This document shows, piece by piece, positions 37,618 through 51,716 of a stretch of DNA of 64,000 bases. The position numbers were made by a program, and so were the translations under genes. The notes below the pieces were generated by a model that worked only from the letters and a program-made list of their open reading frames with translations, searched no databases and had not been told where the DNA came from. The stretch covers positions 1 to 64,000 of the forward strand of contig NW_019776060.1 of assembly GCF_001039355.2 (NCBI RefSeq), given 5' to 3'. Each line of letters opens with the position of its first letter. The stretch's first letter is position 1. This stretch comes from Lingula anatina (Eukaryota > Brachiopoda > Lingulata > Lingulida > Lingulidae).

Positions 37618-40600
37618 CTCTTCTAAGGAGCTAAAAGACATTCCACACCTCATTATGTCCTTTTGCTGTCCAGTTGCCTTCTGCCTTGGCTTCGCCTGAG
37701 GAGGCTGAGGCTTTTTCTTTATTCTTGTTGGCTCCGAAACAGCAGAGTCCGGTCTCTGTGTGGCCTTGACTTCTAGCTCCACATAGCACTGGTTGTCTGA
37801 ACCAATGGTCTTCAGGAGACTTGACCCAGTGGTTTCTTGCAAAAATTCAGTCATACCTGATGTCAAAGTAAATTCAACTGATTGTTATGAACTTGGCTAT
37901 TACATGTTGACAATTTCATCACGTCTGCACCCTGAGCTTCAGAGCTCACTTGACACTAACCTTTTCACTGTAGCCTATCTCCATCGTGTCAAGTAACCTC
38001 TGATCAGATTCGATTGCCTCCGCCACCCGCCAATCAAATTTAAAAGCCCGCACTCAATGACTCATTGAACGATCTAGCCAATGAACGTGAACGAGTCAAA
38101 GCGCGCTTTGTTCAAATCCGGACCAATCAAAGATAAGGCTGAATATCAGGGACTTGCCGTAACCTGTGGGCAGCACGCAAATAACATCGTCTCTCAGTAG
38201 ATAATGATGCATGGCCTCAAACTGCTAGACCCTATGGTTTCAATTCCGATTTACTCATATTTTGCAAAGAATAAAGAGATAACTTAACACATTCTTTTTC
38301 GTAGTCACTCGCCTTGCTTTCTTTGTGTACGGTAATACACTCGGAACTACTCGGATGTCTCCGCACTCGACAATAACTTTGTTGTTAGTATGGAGCTTGC
38401 GGAATCAGCCGAGGATTGCCGATTGCTGGTCAACCAATCAGCGTTTTCACCAAACTTTGGTGAAAAATTTTGAAACTTGGATTCGATTGGCTTATATAAA
38501 CTAGGTCAAACTATTTTCGTCAGAGGTTACTTGACACGATGGAGATAGGCTACAGTGAAAAGGTTAGTGTCAAGTGAGCTCTGAAGCTCAGGGTGANNNN
38601 NNNNNNNNNNNNNNNNNNNNNNNNNNNNNNNNNNNNNNNNNNNNNNNNNNNNNNNNNNNNNNNNNNNNNNNNNNNNNNNNNNNNNNNNNNNNNNNNNNNN
38701 NNNNNNNNNNNNNNNNNNNNNNNNNNNNNNNNNNNNNNNNNNNNNNNNNNNNNNNNNNNNNNNNNNNNNNNNNNNNNNNNNNNNNNNNNNNNNNNNNNNN
38801 NNNNNNNNNNNNNNNNNNNNNNNNNNNNNNNNNNNNNNNNNNNNNNNNNNNNNNNNNNNNNNNNNNNNNNNNNNNNNNNNNNNNNNNNNNNNNNNNNNNN
38901 NNNNNNNNNNNNNNNNNNNNNNNNNNNNNNNNNNNNNNNNNNNNNNNNNNNNNNNNNNNNNNNNNNNNNNNNNNNNNNNNNNNNNNNNNNNNNNNNNNNN
39001 NNNNNNNNNNNNNNNNNNNNNNNNNNNNNNNNNNNNNNNNNNNNNNNNNNNNNNNNNNNNNNNNNNNNNNNNNNNNNNNNNNNNNNNNNNNNNNNNNNNN
39101 NNNNNNNNNNNNNNNNNNNNNNNNNNNNNNNNNNNNNNNNNNNNNNNNNNNNNNNNNNNNNNNNNNNNNNNNNNNNNNNNNNNNNNNNNNNNNNNNNNNN
39201 NNNNNNNNNNNNNNNNNNNNNNNNNNNNNNNNNNNNNNNNNNNNNNNNNNNNNNNNNNNNNNNNNNNNNNNNNNNNNNNNNNNNNNNNNNNNNNNNNNNN
39301 NNNNNNNNNNNNNNNNNNNNNNNNNNNNNNNNNNNNNNNNNNNNNNNNNNNNNNNNNNNNNNNNNNNNNNNNNNNNNNNNNNNNNNNNNNNNNNNNNNNN
39401 NNNNNNNNNNNNNNNNNNNNNNNNNNNNNNNNNNNNNNNNNNNNNNNNNNNNNNNNNNNNNNNNNNNNNNNNNNNNNNNNNNNNNNNNNNNNNNNNGAAC
39501 GAGTCAAAGCGCGCTTTGTTCAAATCCGGACCAATCAAAGATAAGGCTGAATATCAGGGACTTGCCGTAACCTGTGGGCAGCACGCAAATAACATCGTCT
39601 CTCAGTAGATAATGATGCATGGCCTCAAACTGCTAGACCCTATGGTTTCAATTCCGATTTACTCATATTTTGCAAAGAATCAAGAGATAACTTAACACAT
39701 TCTTTTTCGTAGTCACTCGCCTTGCTTTCTTTGTGTACGGTAATACACTCGGAACTACTCGGATGTCTCCGCACTCGACAATAACTTTGTTGTTAGTATG
39801 GAGCCTGCGGAATCAACCGAGGATTGCCGATTGCTGGTCAACCAATCAGCGTTTTCACCAAACTTTGGTGAAAAATTTTGAAACTTGGATTCGATTGGCT
39901 TATATAAACTAGGTCAAACTATTTTCGTCAGAGGTTACTTGACACGATGGAGATAGGCTACAGTGAAAAGGTTAGTGTCAAGTGAGCTCTGAAGCTCAGG
40001 GTGCACGTCTGTAATTGCCATAGAAAAATACAAATCCTTCATTCAGTAGCTTGAAAATAAACTTAATTACCAGGGTCTACTTTACCAGGCAATTAATATT
40101 TGCTATGCTGATAGTTACTGTTTGATCAATGGTGCCAATACTTAAGTCATAAATGTAAGACAATGCATTGTGTTAGTTGTTCCTGGATAATAATTAAACA
40201 ACTGAATTGTGAGTCATGAAGCTAGATGTACTGTTTTCTGCACTATTTCATGATAATTGTACATGTAGAGTGAAAGACAATCTTTGCATGCACACTGCGC
40301 TGTGCTTTGTAATGTGACTGGTAACATTCGACAGCCATGGGAATCACATAAAAAGACAATAATACTCATTCACCACAACAGACGACAAAAAAAAATCTAC
40401 TTCACCATAGTGGTTTGTTGTGAAACAGTAGCCTACCGTTACAATAAAACTGAAATCAAAAGCATGCATACCAATCTTATTGACATCCACCTTTGCTGAG
40501 GTAATGGTCCTGATGAAGTCTTTGTCAATGGTTTCTTTAGCCTGCCTCACCAGGTCTCTAGTTCCCCGCAGGACCAGTTCTCCTTCCTCTGGTTTGATGT

Positions 40601-43600
40601 CAAATGATACTCGGAGTACAGGGTTTTTGCTATGTAACATAATATGAGAACAAAGGGTTAATATGACAACCCTGCATGCTAGTTGATGTGATATAAGAAG
40701 ACCTGATCAAAATTCATCTGTCATCTTCAATAAGTACACTCAAACCCTAAGTGTTTTGACTTGAATATGCGTTTTCCATACAGCCAGCTATATGCTTGCA
40801 TCACAAGATTTTTACTCACCTGTTAAGCATCTCAAGGGTCTCCCTAATTTTGTTCTTGATCTGTGGAATACTCAGGTACTTAAGTTCTCTTTTGCCAGCA
40901 GTGAGTGCAGCAGTCACAATGGCATTCACTTCAAAATAGTCTTGCACTGCCTTCAAACTCTCTTTCACTTCTTTCAAAAATCCTAAAAGTTAAAATCTTA
41001 CAACAGTTATTTTTTGTTATAAATTAGAATAAATTTTAACAATTTCTCTTTATCATTTATTTAAAGGCATGCTCTATTTATAGCATCTAAACAACCCCAT
41101 TTTAATGCTATATTTTATATGTATTTAAAAATGAGTACAATAAATTAACTCTTTAAAAAGGAACATGGTTCATTTAGATCATCATCTCCAAGACCCCATT
41201 TCCAGAGATTAGATCGATCTACTTTAGATTGACCTAACTCCCTGGGGGTTCACGCTAAATAGCTGTCAGCCGGGCTGACACGAAAGTTAATTACCCTCTT
41301 ACAGCTTGTAGTAGGCGGGACGGACATTTAAGCCGGATTATCTGACAGTAATCTAGTGAGACTCCCCGCGGGGATAGATCGATGTAAAAGCTCTGGGAAT
41401 ACAGCCCAAGACATATCAGGAGGATTAAAATACTGACTTTATGTACTTTTATTTGAGACATTTTATCATAACATTATTATAATTATAATATCCGAATTAT
41501 GAGTACTTAAGATATCAGATGACTTCTTTGTGACAAGAATTATTCTTTTAAAAATACATATAATAATATAGTCAGCTGTATATATATGTTTCACACAGCA
41601 TATATGCATGCACAGTACATGTACCTTCAAATACGATGATGGCTCTGTCTACAGTAATAACCACTAGGTGGCGACACTGCAGGTCTTCTATGACTTTCAG
41701 GAATGTGGCTGTTGCCAGCATTCCTTGGCTGTCTGGATCAACATCATACTGCTCTTTGTGCAGTAGGGCCAGTAGCACAGATACTGCCTCTTCAGCATTC
41801 TTCTCACCTTTAAACACAAAAAAAGTCTAAATTGATGTCTGTACATTAATTTCTTATTATTGGTCAATTAGATCCAAATTTCCTAGACAAAAATTAACAT
41901 TTATTACAAATTTCTATTATATACAATAGTAATTGTGAGGTTGCCACTACCAATGGTTCACAACAATATGGTGACAATGCAATTCATTTGTTAAACGAAC
42001 CAACAACCTTAAAGGGATAATAACTCTTTGTATGAGATCTATATTTCACAATAAAAACATTGTGAACAACTCATAGAAATATGATATATTCTATTTTACC
42101 ACAAAAACAGCAGTTATAGCTATTATTCTGATATCTGAGCTTGTCTTCAGACCACGTGACTTCCATTGATGGCTATACTCTGTTATAATCTCTTAAGAGA
42201 TTTTAACAAAAAACCAAACTTTTTAGAAAAAAACCAGGCACTAACTTTGAATGTAAAATGGATTCATTAACCATTGGTAAGTATGGAAAAATTGTTGTTT
42301 ATTACAGGAAAATTCATTTTTTGGCCAAAACGAAGAGTTATTATCCCTTCAATGAATCACACAATGTACCTAACCTAACACAATGTGTCACACCTAACAT
42401 AATATATCACACCTCACAATTAGCCACGTATAACTTATCACACATAACAAAATTAATGTGTCACAACAAGCACACTGTCACATCTAACACATATTACATA
42501 ACAAAATGTGTCACACCTAGCACAATAGTGCACACCTCAGATATTAGTCACATTCAACATAATGTTTCTCACCAAACACAATGTCAATGGCCCGAAAAAC
42601 AATGATTGTATCCAACACAGTGTTATACAGTCAGCACTTTGCCCAGTAAACTGGTACTCACCAAGTGCAGTAATTGCTATTACACTGCCACCAACTTTCC
42701 AAACAACATCAATAGCTTTATTCTCAAAGGCTTTGTTAATCCTGTCTGCAGCTTCTTTCTTTTGAAGCAAGTCATGCAAGGGCAGAGATACAGGTGCCAT
42801 CTTTTCTGAGACCTCCTGTGAAATAAGACATGCTCAGCCATTATAAACTAGACAGCAACCCTGACAAATATACAGACACTAAAAAGAACAAAGTATTATC
42901 CATAACTCCAGTCTTATGTAATCAGGCATATTACAGCAAGTTACAAAATGGTGGCTTTTTTTGCAAGCTGCTACTTGTTTTGCAATGAGCTTATTATTTT
43001 TCATCAGCAATATCCTGGATCCACCAGTAATGCCCTGATTAAGAAACATCCAACACATCACTCACAGAAGAACACTTATAGAACAAGAACCAATAGTCTT
43101 TGTCAAATCTTGGACCCCATTCCCAGAGATTAGATAGATCCAACTAGATCGACCTAACTCCCTGGGGGTTCATGTTAAATAGCTGTCAGCCGAGTGGGCA
43201 CGGAAGTTAATTACCCCCTTACAGCTTGTAGTAGGCAGGACAGACATTTAAGCCGTAATGTCTGACAGTAATCTAGTGAGACTCCCCACGGGGATAGATC
43301 AATCTAAAATATGGGAATGCGCCCTAATACTTGACATTCATAGTCACAAATCAACAACACTTGCCTGCAACTTTTCATATGTTTTCAAAACCACGTCTCT
43401 GACGGCTGACTCTGTCCCCTGATACTCTATGATTCCATCTTCTTTAAAACCTGTCTTAAGGGAGGGTGACACTGTGTCTGCCCAGAACCCTAATTTTGAC
43501 AGGAGTTCCACTTTTGACTTTGTGCTCTTGATTGTTTTCTGGGTTTCTTTTTCTTTTGGTTGCTGTTGCCCTTGTGACTGCTGATTTGGTGGTTCATTTT

Positions 43601-46600
43601 GACCAGACGACACTTCCATTCCTGATGTCTTGTCTTCTTTAATGTCCTTATCTGCTATTTGATTAGCAGGTGGCTTTGGGGAAAATTGCATAAAAGGAGC
43701 TGGGTTTTGGAGTGAGCCTTTTGGGGGAATCGATGTTAGATCATACATAGAAGTTGACTGCCAGGAATGATCTTTGGAACTGTCACCAGAGGGTGTTGGC
43801 GGTCGCCCTGAGGGGAATGGCACCATGTTGTCATCTTGTGATGTTTGATGTAATGGCAGCACCCTCACACCTATTGCAAATAAAACAAAAATGGCAATTG
43901 AAAATGAGGTACTGGTAAGGAGTTTGCTGGAAAAATATGTATTGCTGCTATAATTTGCAGCAAATTTGCAAGAACATATATAAAATTCTTTTGTGTACGT
44001 TTGCAAGAAGAGTTTGGGGAAGGCCTAATATTTTGCTAAGGGGACTGACATGTACACCATTTCTCTGAAGAGAAATAAACAGGTTTTTATAAAAATATCA
44101 CACCTGAGAATTTGTCATTCCATAATTAAAAGGAAAACAAATAAATATTATTTAAATCATTCTTTTTTTTTCAATATCCATATTAAACATTTTGAAGGCA
44201 ATTAAATATCCAAGCGAAATTGCACCAGCATGCTTTATTACATCCAGTGCAAAAATTCCATACACAAACAATATTAGTACTTAAATCTTATCAAATGGCT
44301 GCATAAGTCTCAGATACTTTATACAAACATCAAAAGTTATAAGATGACTCAAAGTGTGATTATAAATTAAATGTGGTTGAATAACAAGTGTACTGATATA
44401 CGAGGGTTGATTGATAAGTAGTGAGCCTCATATAGAAGGGGTACACATTTTACAAGTATTTTTCTTTATTTTTCAACATAGTCTCCTTGAGTATCTATAC
44501 ACTTTTGCCAGCGAGTTTTGAGAGCCTCTATGCCACTTTTATAGAAGCCCTTCTCTTGGCCGTTCAGAAACCCCTCCACTTCACGTATGACGTCATCATC
44601 TGACACAAAGTGAGTACCTGAAATGGCCTTTTTCAATTTGGGAAATAGATAATAGTCAGAGGGAGCAAGATCAGGCGAATAAGGTGGATGTTCTATCAGT
44701 TCAAAGCCACACTCGTTGATTGCAGCCATGGCAATGACAGACTTGTGAGCAGGGGCATTTTGCAAAAGTCACTTGCCTTGCTTATTTGAGTGTGCTACCT
44801 CGTCGACATAAACTAACCAAATGGCACCAAACTTCAGCTACACACCTTTAAGTAGTCAGGGAATAGAAGGGCTGAAAAGGGATATCCCTGCTTAACCCCT
44901 TCCACTACTTATCAATCAACCCTCGTAAGTATAATATATGCAAACATATCGGGGGCATCCTGACAGTCCGAAGGTTGATTGGTCAGAGGGTTCATTGGTC
45001 CAAAAAATGGTAACATTTTCATTATTTTTTTTAATCAAGGGTTCACTGGTCTGAAGGTTCTATAGTGAACATTTGGACCATTGCTATGGCCGCAACATAT
45101 CTCTCCTCTTCCCTGGCCCTAGGATACTATTCTGATGTATATATTCTGGCGTTGTGTGTGTGTGTGTGTGCACGTGTGTGTCTGAAAAAAAGTGGTAGGA
45201 CATACATGCATCTACATGTACATGTATTCTGGTACCTGCAAAATGTGCCTACTGAGAATTCTTTAATTAAAGTAAAGCATGATGCACCTGCACCATTGCA
45301 ATGCATAACAAGAAAAAGTCTAAAAAAAGCAACCGTTAATCAGTAGCCTTAGGGTGCTTTCCCAGAGATTTAGATCAATCTAAAGATTAAGTTTTAGATC
45401 GACCTAACTCCCTGGGGGTTCAGGCTAAATTGCAGTCAGCTGAGCGGACACCATAGTTAATTACCCCCTTACAGCTTTTAGTAGGCGGGACAGACGCTTA
45501 AGCCTGCGAAGCTGACAGTAATCTAGTGAGACTCCCCACAGGGATAGATCGATCTAAAAATCTATGGAAATGGGGTGTTAGCGTTAAGCCGTAAGCATGA
45601 AAATGAACCTTTTTGCTGTACTATCTTCCTTAAAACTTCCCCTGGAGGTTTGGGTGGTAAGGGGGGTGGAATGCGGGTTGGGGTTGTTCCCTTGGTCACC
45701 TGACTGGATCCTTTAGAAAGGGTGAGCAATCCATTTTTAACATCAATGCATCAGCATACAAATATATTAACTTATCCTGTAAATCTAAGCAAAACAAATT
45801 AAAACAAGAAGCTCAGAGAGGTCACTTTAAAGGCAAGCTACTCCTGGGAACTTATTGAATTCCCTGGTACATTGACCCCCCCCCCCCACCTAGTCATCTG
45901 TTTATATCTTTGTCAAATCCTATTTAGTCCAAATATGTAACAAGCTGGCGAGTATGTACTAGTATGAATTATTATTTTACAATATAAATATGTTCTATTA
46001 CCAAATTTACACAAATTTCTCTGTATCCTATATGCTGTACTGGATAGTAAGTAATAGACATTTGTGCCTTCTCTCTATGTCTGTGTACATGTATTTCAAC
46101 CACATGACAAGAATGGCGGGGATAAGTTATATATAAACAATCCAACTTCAATGCCAAAAATCAAGACTGACTNGGAGAACGGACGAAAATCGGTGCGCGC
46201 GCAGGATGTCATCCATAAAATTAAAAAAGTGTGGCCTTACTTGAAGCAGATTGATATGTACATACATACATACATACATACATAATATGAATACTTGCCA
46301 TTTTTACATTTCTAAACTACTATACACAAAGAATCTATTCAACAAAAGTTTTGCAAAGGGTGACATGCAGAGAAAATTAAGCAATATGCCACTTATTGTT
46401 CATGACAGGCTATGGCACTACCCCACTACTAGTATCTATTTAAAATTAACATGCTACATTTGCAAAATGCCTTTTATATTCATATATACTGATACATGCT
46501 CGATCATCTTCAAAACATACATACCTTTGTAAGTTTAGAATCAACAGTGTAGAATGGCTTCAAAGTGCCATCCAAATATTTCTGACAATGCTCCCTCCTG

Positions 46601-49600
46601 AGGCCACCATACCTAATATACTGTTGTGGATTCTCCACTCTTTCAACTTTGGTAACTTTAATGTTTTGATAGCCTGCCAGTCCTCTGGCATCTCGTCCTT
46701 GCCCAACTAAATGTGTCTGCCATGTCTTATGAAGCATGTCAGTAATGGCCTGACGCATTCTGCCATCCACTGTGAGTAGTTGGTAACTATCATGACCTTT
46801 TTTTGGACTGACCATACTGCTGCCCTTTCCCTTGTACTTCTTGGACCAATATTCTGGTGCACATATAGTGGCACTCTCTGCCAATGCAGCAATCTGATCA
46901 GCTCTGCTGCCATGTTGTAGGGCTTGTTGTAGTTTCCAGGACTCAGAACTGCATTCTTTTATTTTACCAGCAAAAAAGCTCATGGCATCCGCCCTGAAGC
47001 TGTGAACTTTTGATGCCTCACCTTTGATAACAACAACTGTGGTTTTCTGGTCTGAAATAGAGGAAATTGATCTTGATACACTGAATTTTTTTGGCTAAGA
47101 GATAAATCTTCAGTTTTCAAGGACTGAATATTTACACACACTTCTCTTATGGGTGATGTCATAATTGTGATTTTGAGGTAAAAATGGAAAAATTGGTTTC
47201 TCAAATTTTTCCTTTACCTAGGCACCCATGGACACAATTTCATGCCATTTAGTGCTTTAAAACCCTGCCAGGGATTTTTCATAAAGGCCTTAGTTCAGAT
47301 CTTATCATTGAAGAAGCAAAATAATGCCTTTTTATAATTAAAATCTAATTAGGGGCTCAAAACTCCATAGCAAAAACATATGAACCAAAATGACTGTGAG
47401 GGTTTGTAGCCCACACACATGTGGTCGACTATGCCAATTTTTGTGATTAAATCTTGTTCAGGGATGAATTTACACCCCATACTGACTGCTTTCACACCTC
47501 AAAAAAGAAAGATGTTAAATTGACAATTAAAGCTTTGATTTGCCTGTGCAAATAACAGCAACCAGAAATATGGATGCCAATCCTTTATATTTTCAAGGGT
47601 ATTTTTATTGTTTTAAATTAGCACAAATATAGACGCATTATAGAGTAAGGAAGAATAAGGAAAAGTTTCACTTTGGCTGTATTCCCAGAGCTTTTAGATC
47701 AATCTATCCCCGCGGGGAGTCTCACTAGATTACTGTCAGATAATCCGGCTTAAATGTCCATCCCACCTACTACAAGCTGTAAGGGGGTAATAAACTTTGG
47801 TGTCTGCCAGGCTGACAGCCATTCAGCGTGAACCCCCACAGAGTTAGGTCGATCTAAAATAGATCGATCTAATCTCTGGAAATGGGGTCTTTCAGTATCT
47901 GGTTGATAATAAACACTTACAGTGCCCTTAACAGCTTAAAAGGGCTTTCTAATCTCATGTGGTCCTGGTCAGGTTCATATGGTCAATAGCTGTATGTATT
48001 CATTCTATCAATGATAGGTCACATATAATGACAAAAAAGATGATTATTATCAAAAGATAATTTCACTACGACTAATTAACAGAGGAATCTGCCACCCAGA
48101 ACAGACCTATACTTATTCCTACACCCAGTGCCTTAGCCTTGTCTTGCAGTGGTGCTAGGTCTTCCTTCGGCAAACTTCGTAACACATCTTCTCTAATTTG
48201 CTCCTCTTTGTAGTGTTTTTTCAATAGGTCTTGAATGCTGGGGGTGACAATAGCAACACCCTTCTTGGTACCATATATAAAGATGGTGCTCGTGGCTGGT
48301 GAACCACGGGTCCCTGAGGATGCAGCTGAAGCAGTGGCTTGACGTGGGGGTCTGGCATCATCACTACCAGAATCTATGATAATAGAACGTTAAATGTAAT
48401 ACATTAAAAACTTGAAAATTTAGTCAATTTTGAAAAAATTGTCAGAGGACGATTCTCTGCTGATCGACATAAATTTTTACACTTAGAAAATTTTGTCAAA
48501 CTTGAAAATGGCCCTCCGGATAATTTTGAAAAGTTCTTCACCTAATATGGCCATGCCAGATTCAGGCATTTTCAAATATTGATTAATTTTTTAGAGACGG
48601 AATTTTCAAGTCTTTACCATAAATGTACATGTATCTTGCACACATAAGGCTTTTACTTCATCAGACAACTTTTGCATCTGGTCCTAGCCCCTTTAAAAAT
48701 TGTGACGCACCACTTTCACTTTCAAGCTTCAATTACTGACACACTGTGATCTACAAATATTTTACAATTTCCAACTCCACCACCAATCAACCGATGCACC
48801 ACTTTCACTTTACAACTATTGTTCCTCATCTATTGCACAGTGTATACAGTTGATTCACTTTCACTTTATGGCTGTCCTTCCTCATCTGTTACCCATGATA
48901 GTGCTAGAAATCACTTTCAGATTAAAAACTCTTCTTCATCAACTGATTTGCTTTGTTATACACCATTTTTACTTTAAAATTCTTCTTCCTTATCTGTAAC
49001 ACAGCAATAGACACCACTTCTCATTAAAACTCTTTCTCATTAACAATTCACTGTAATACATTAATCACTTTCAATTTCCAACTTCACTTTCACTTTCTGG
49101 CTCTTCTTTTTCATCTGCTACATGGTTATGCCACTTTCACTTAACAACTCTTCTTCTTCACCCTTTTACAGCACACTACAGCACTCACCACTTTCACTTT
49201 CCACCTCTCCTTCATCATCATCATCCTCAGCCTTAGAAGCAGCAGCCCCTCCTTGTCTTGACTTTAACTCTTCAAGGAACGCCCCATAAGTTCTTGGCTC
49301 CCATACAACGAGATTAATATACTAAAACAAATAAACAAACTGTAAAATTTACCTGCATTGCCCCTGTTAACTTCATTCTTTATATCCAATACAAATCTTA
49401 TTCATGAAACTTCCTGAATAGATTGGTCCTGAACAGGTAATTCTACTCTATGTTTTCGACTCACAGTACATTATACTACCAGATATTACAAGTGCCAATT
49501 TTTTCCAATTTTTTATATTTATTATTTTTATTGAAAGTTTTCAAACTTTTTGGCCATATAAAATTATCACCCAAAATGACAAATACTAGCTTATATTCTG

Positions 49601-51655
49601 TTAAAAATCCATTAGAAATTACTGATATATATGTTTAAACTATAAAATGATATAGGATCATTGTACGTTTCAGATGCAGTTTGGTCAGTAATACCATCAG
49701 CCACAAAAGCTTACTTTGATAATACTGTGCAGACCTGCTGAGTCTCCACAAGGGGGATGCAAAGTCATCAACAATTTAAAGGGATAACAACTGTTCATTT
49801 TGGCCAAAAATTGATTTTTTTCTAAAAAAAAATTTTTTTTTTTGTAATATGCTCTTTAGAGATTATTAGAGTGTAGCCATCTATGGAGGTCATGTGATAT
49901 GTGATGGCAAGCGCAAATTCCAAAATAATTGCGTTAACTGCTGCTTTGGTGTTAAAAGAGAATTTGTTATATTTCTGTGAGTAGTTTACAATGTATTTAT
50001 TGTAGAATATGGATATCACATGAACAGTTGTTATCCCTTTAAGTCCAGTAAAAGATTACAGTATATTAAAAAAAACTTCATACTCACCTTGACACTTGAC
50101 TTTGCCCCTTCTCCACCAGCAAACTTCATGATAACGTCAAACATGGTTTTGGCGACAAGTGGGGGTGGGAAGTGCAAGCCACCACATCCTACAGATGGGA
50201 AACTGATGGATGGATGCTTTGACTTGGCAGCCATCTTGAGGCATTCTTCCACCATGGCACAGAGAGTCTACAAAATAGGAATAGAGTGTTGTACATTTGG
50301 AAATAATTTGAGAAGTTAGTATAATTTAGATGCTTCTCTGTCATGGATCTAGTAACATGACATAAACATAAGGAGACAGATGATTTATAAATGAAAAAAA
50401 AAACTGGTTGCCTAAACCCCTTCCAGCTCACACACAGTAAAAAGACTTCCCAATTAGAAAAAAATTACTGTACCTTTCCAATTTACATAAAACACATTAG
50501 CAGGTATAACAGATGAAAAAAAAAAAAAAAAAACGAAAATCCAAACTGTTTGTTGAGGTTTGCACTCAGTAGGCAATAAAAGCCAGTCTCAGGTTATGAG
50601 ATACTTTGCCAGTTCATTGCAGTAGTTGAGACTCAGCAATCACAATCTGTACAGCACCTCCTCAGATCACGAACAGCTCTGTATTTTGGTACCCTCTACC
50701 AGGGTGACAGATTGATTTTTCACAGATATTCACGGATATATCTCTAGTTAAATAGACAGTCATTTGGCTGTGTGTGGATTTTTCCGTTTTCCCCATATCA
50801 TCTGCCATCCTGGTGGAGGGTAGTTTTTTTGGTGGCATTTGGGGAGGAACACCAGAACACAATGTTTAGTCACATCTAGAACAGTTCTGTCTTACTGAGA
50901 ATCACCAAACACAATGACATACCTTCTCATGTCCTGGCTTGTACTGCTGGCAAACCATGTGGTAAACTTCTTTGCAGCTTTCAGGTAACTTGCCAGACCT
51001 TGCAGTCACTTTCACATCACCAAAATTCCCAGGGGCCTGGGCACTCAAAGCCTAGAGGAATGGACACAAATTTTGTTGGTTGATGGCATCAGTACAGGCA
51101 AAAATACTAAAATTGCATCTGGCATTGTGTTTTCAATCTAACATAGCAACAAACTGCTTATATATAGAACTAACATCCAAAATATTCAAATAACTTGGGA
51201 ACATTAAAAAATACGTCTTCAATCTTGAAATGATAACAAAAATTTGTAAAAAGTCTTGTACTATTTTACTGCCTTATATTTTCTGTAAGATTCAGGATAT
51301 CAAGAACTATCCATTTCACCGTCCCCTCACCTCCACACACACACAAACACACGCATGCATGCACACACACACACACACACACACATGCACGAATGCACAC
51401 ACGAACATACGTATACATGTACACACACACACCTTTAAAAAAAAACACAGAGTAGTTGTCCCTCTATCAACAGCACCAACCTACGTATGTCATAATTTGT
51501 GGGCATGGGCACTAGACACAGTTAAAACCACAACAGGGAAGTCTCACCTTTTCTAACTCTTCCCCAGCAGCATTCAGAAATATCTTGGCCAGGCCGTACC
51601 GTAAAGTTAACTTGTCTGTGACAACATTGACCAGAACTGAAGACTGAAAACAATA

Positions 51656-51716
<61 letters not shown>

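Noticed and set aside
38527-39608. Long open frames over 38527-39608 and 63072-63425
   Set aside because: They consist almost entirely of N from assembly gaps.
45131-45346. Plus-strand frame with Cys/Val run
   Set aside because: Created by a (GT)n microsatellite in a PARP intron.
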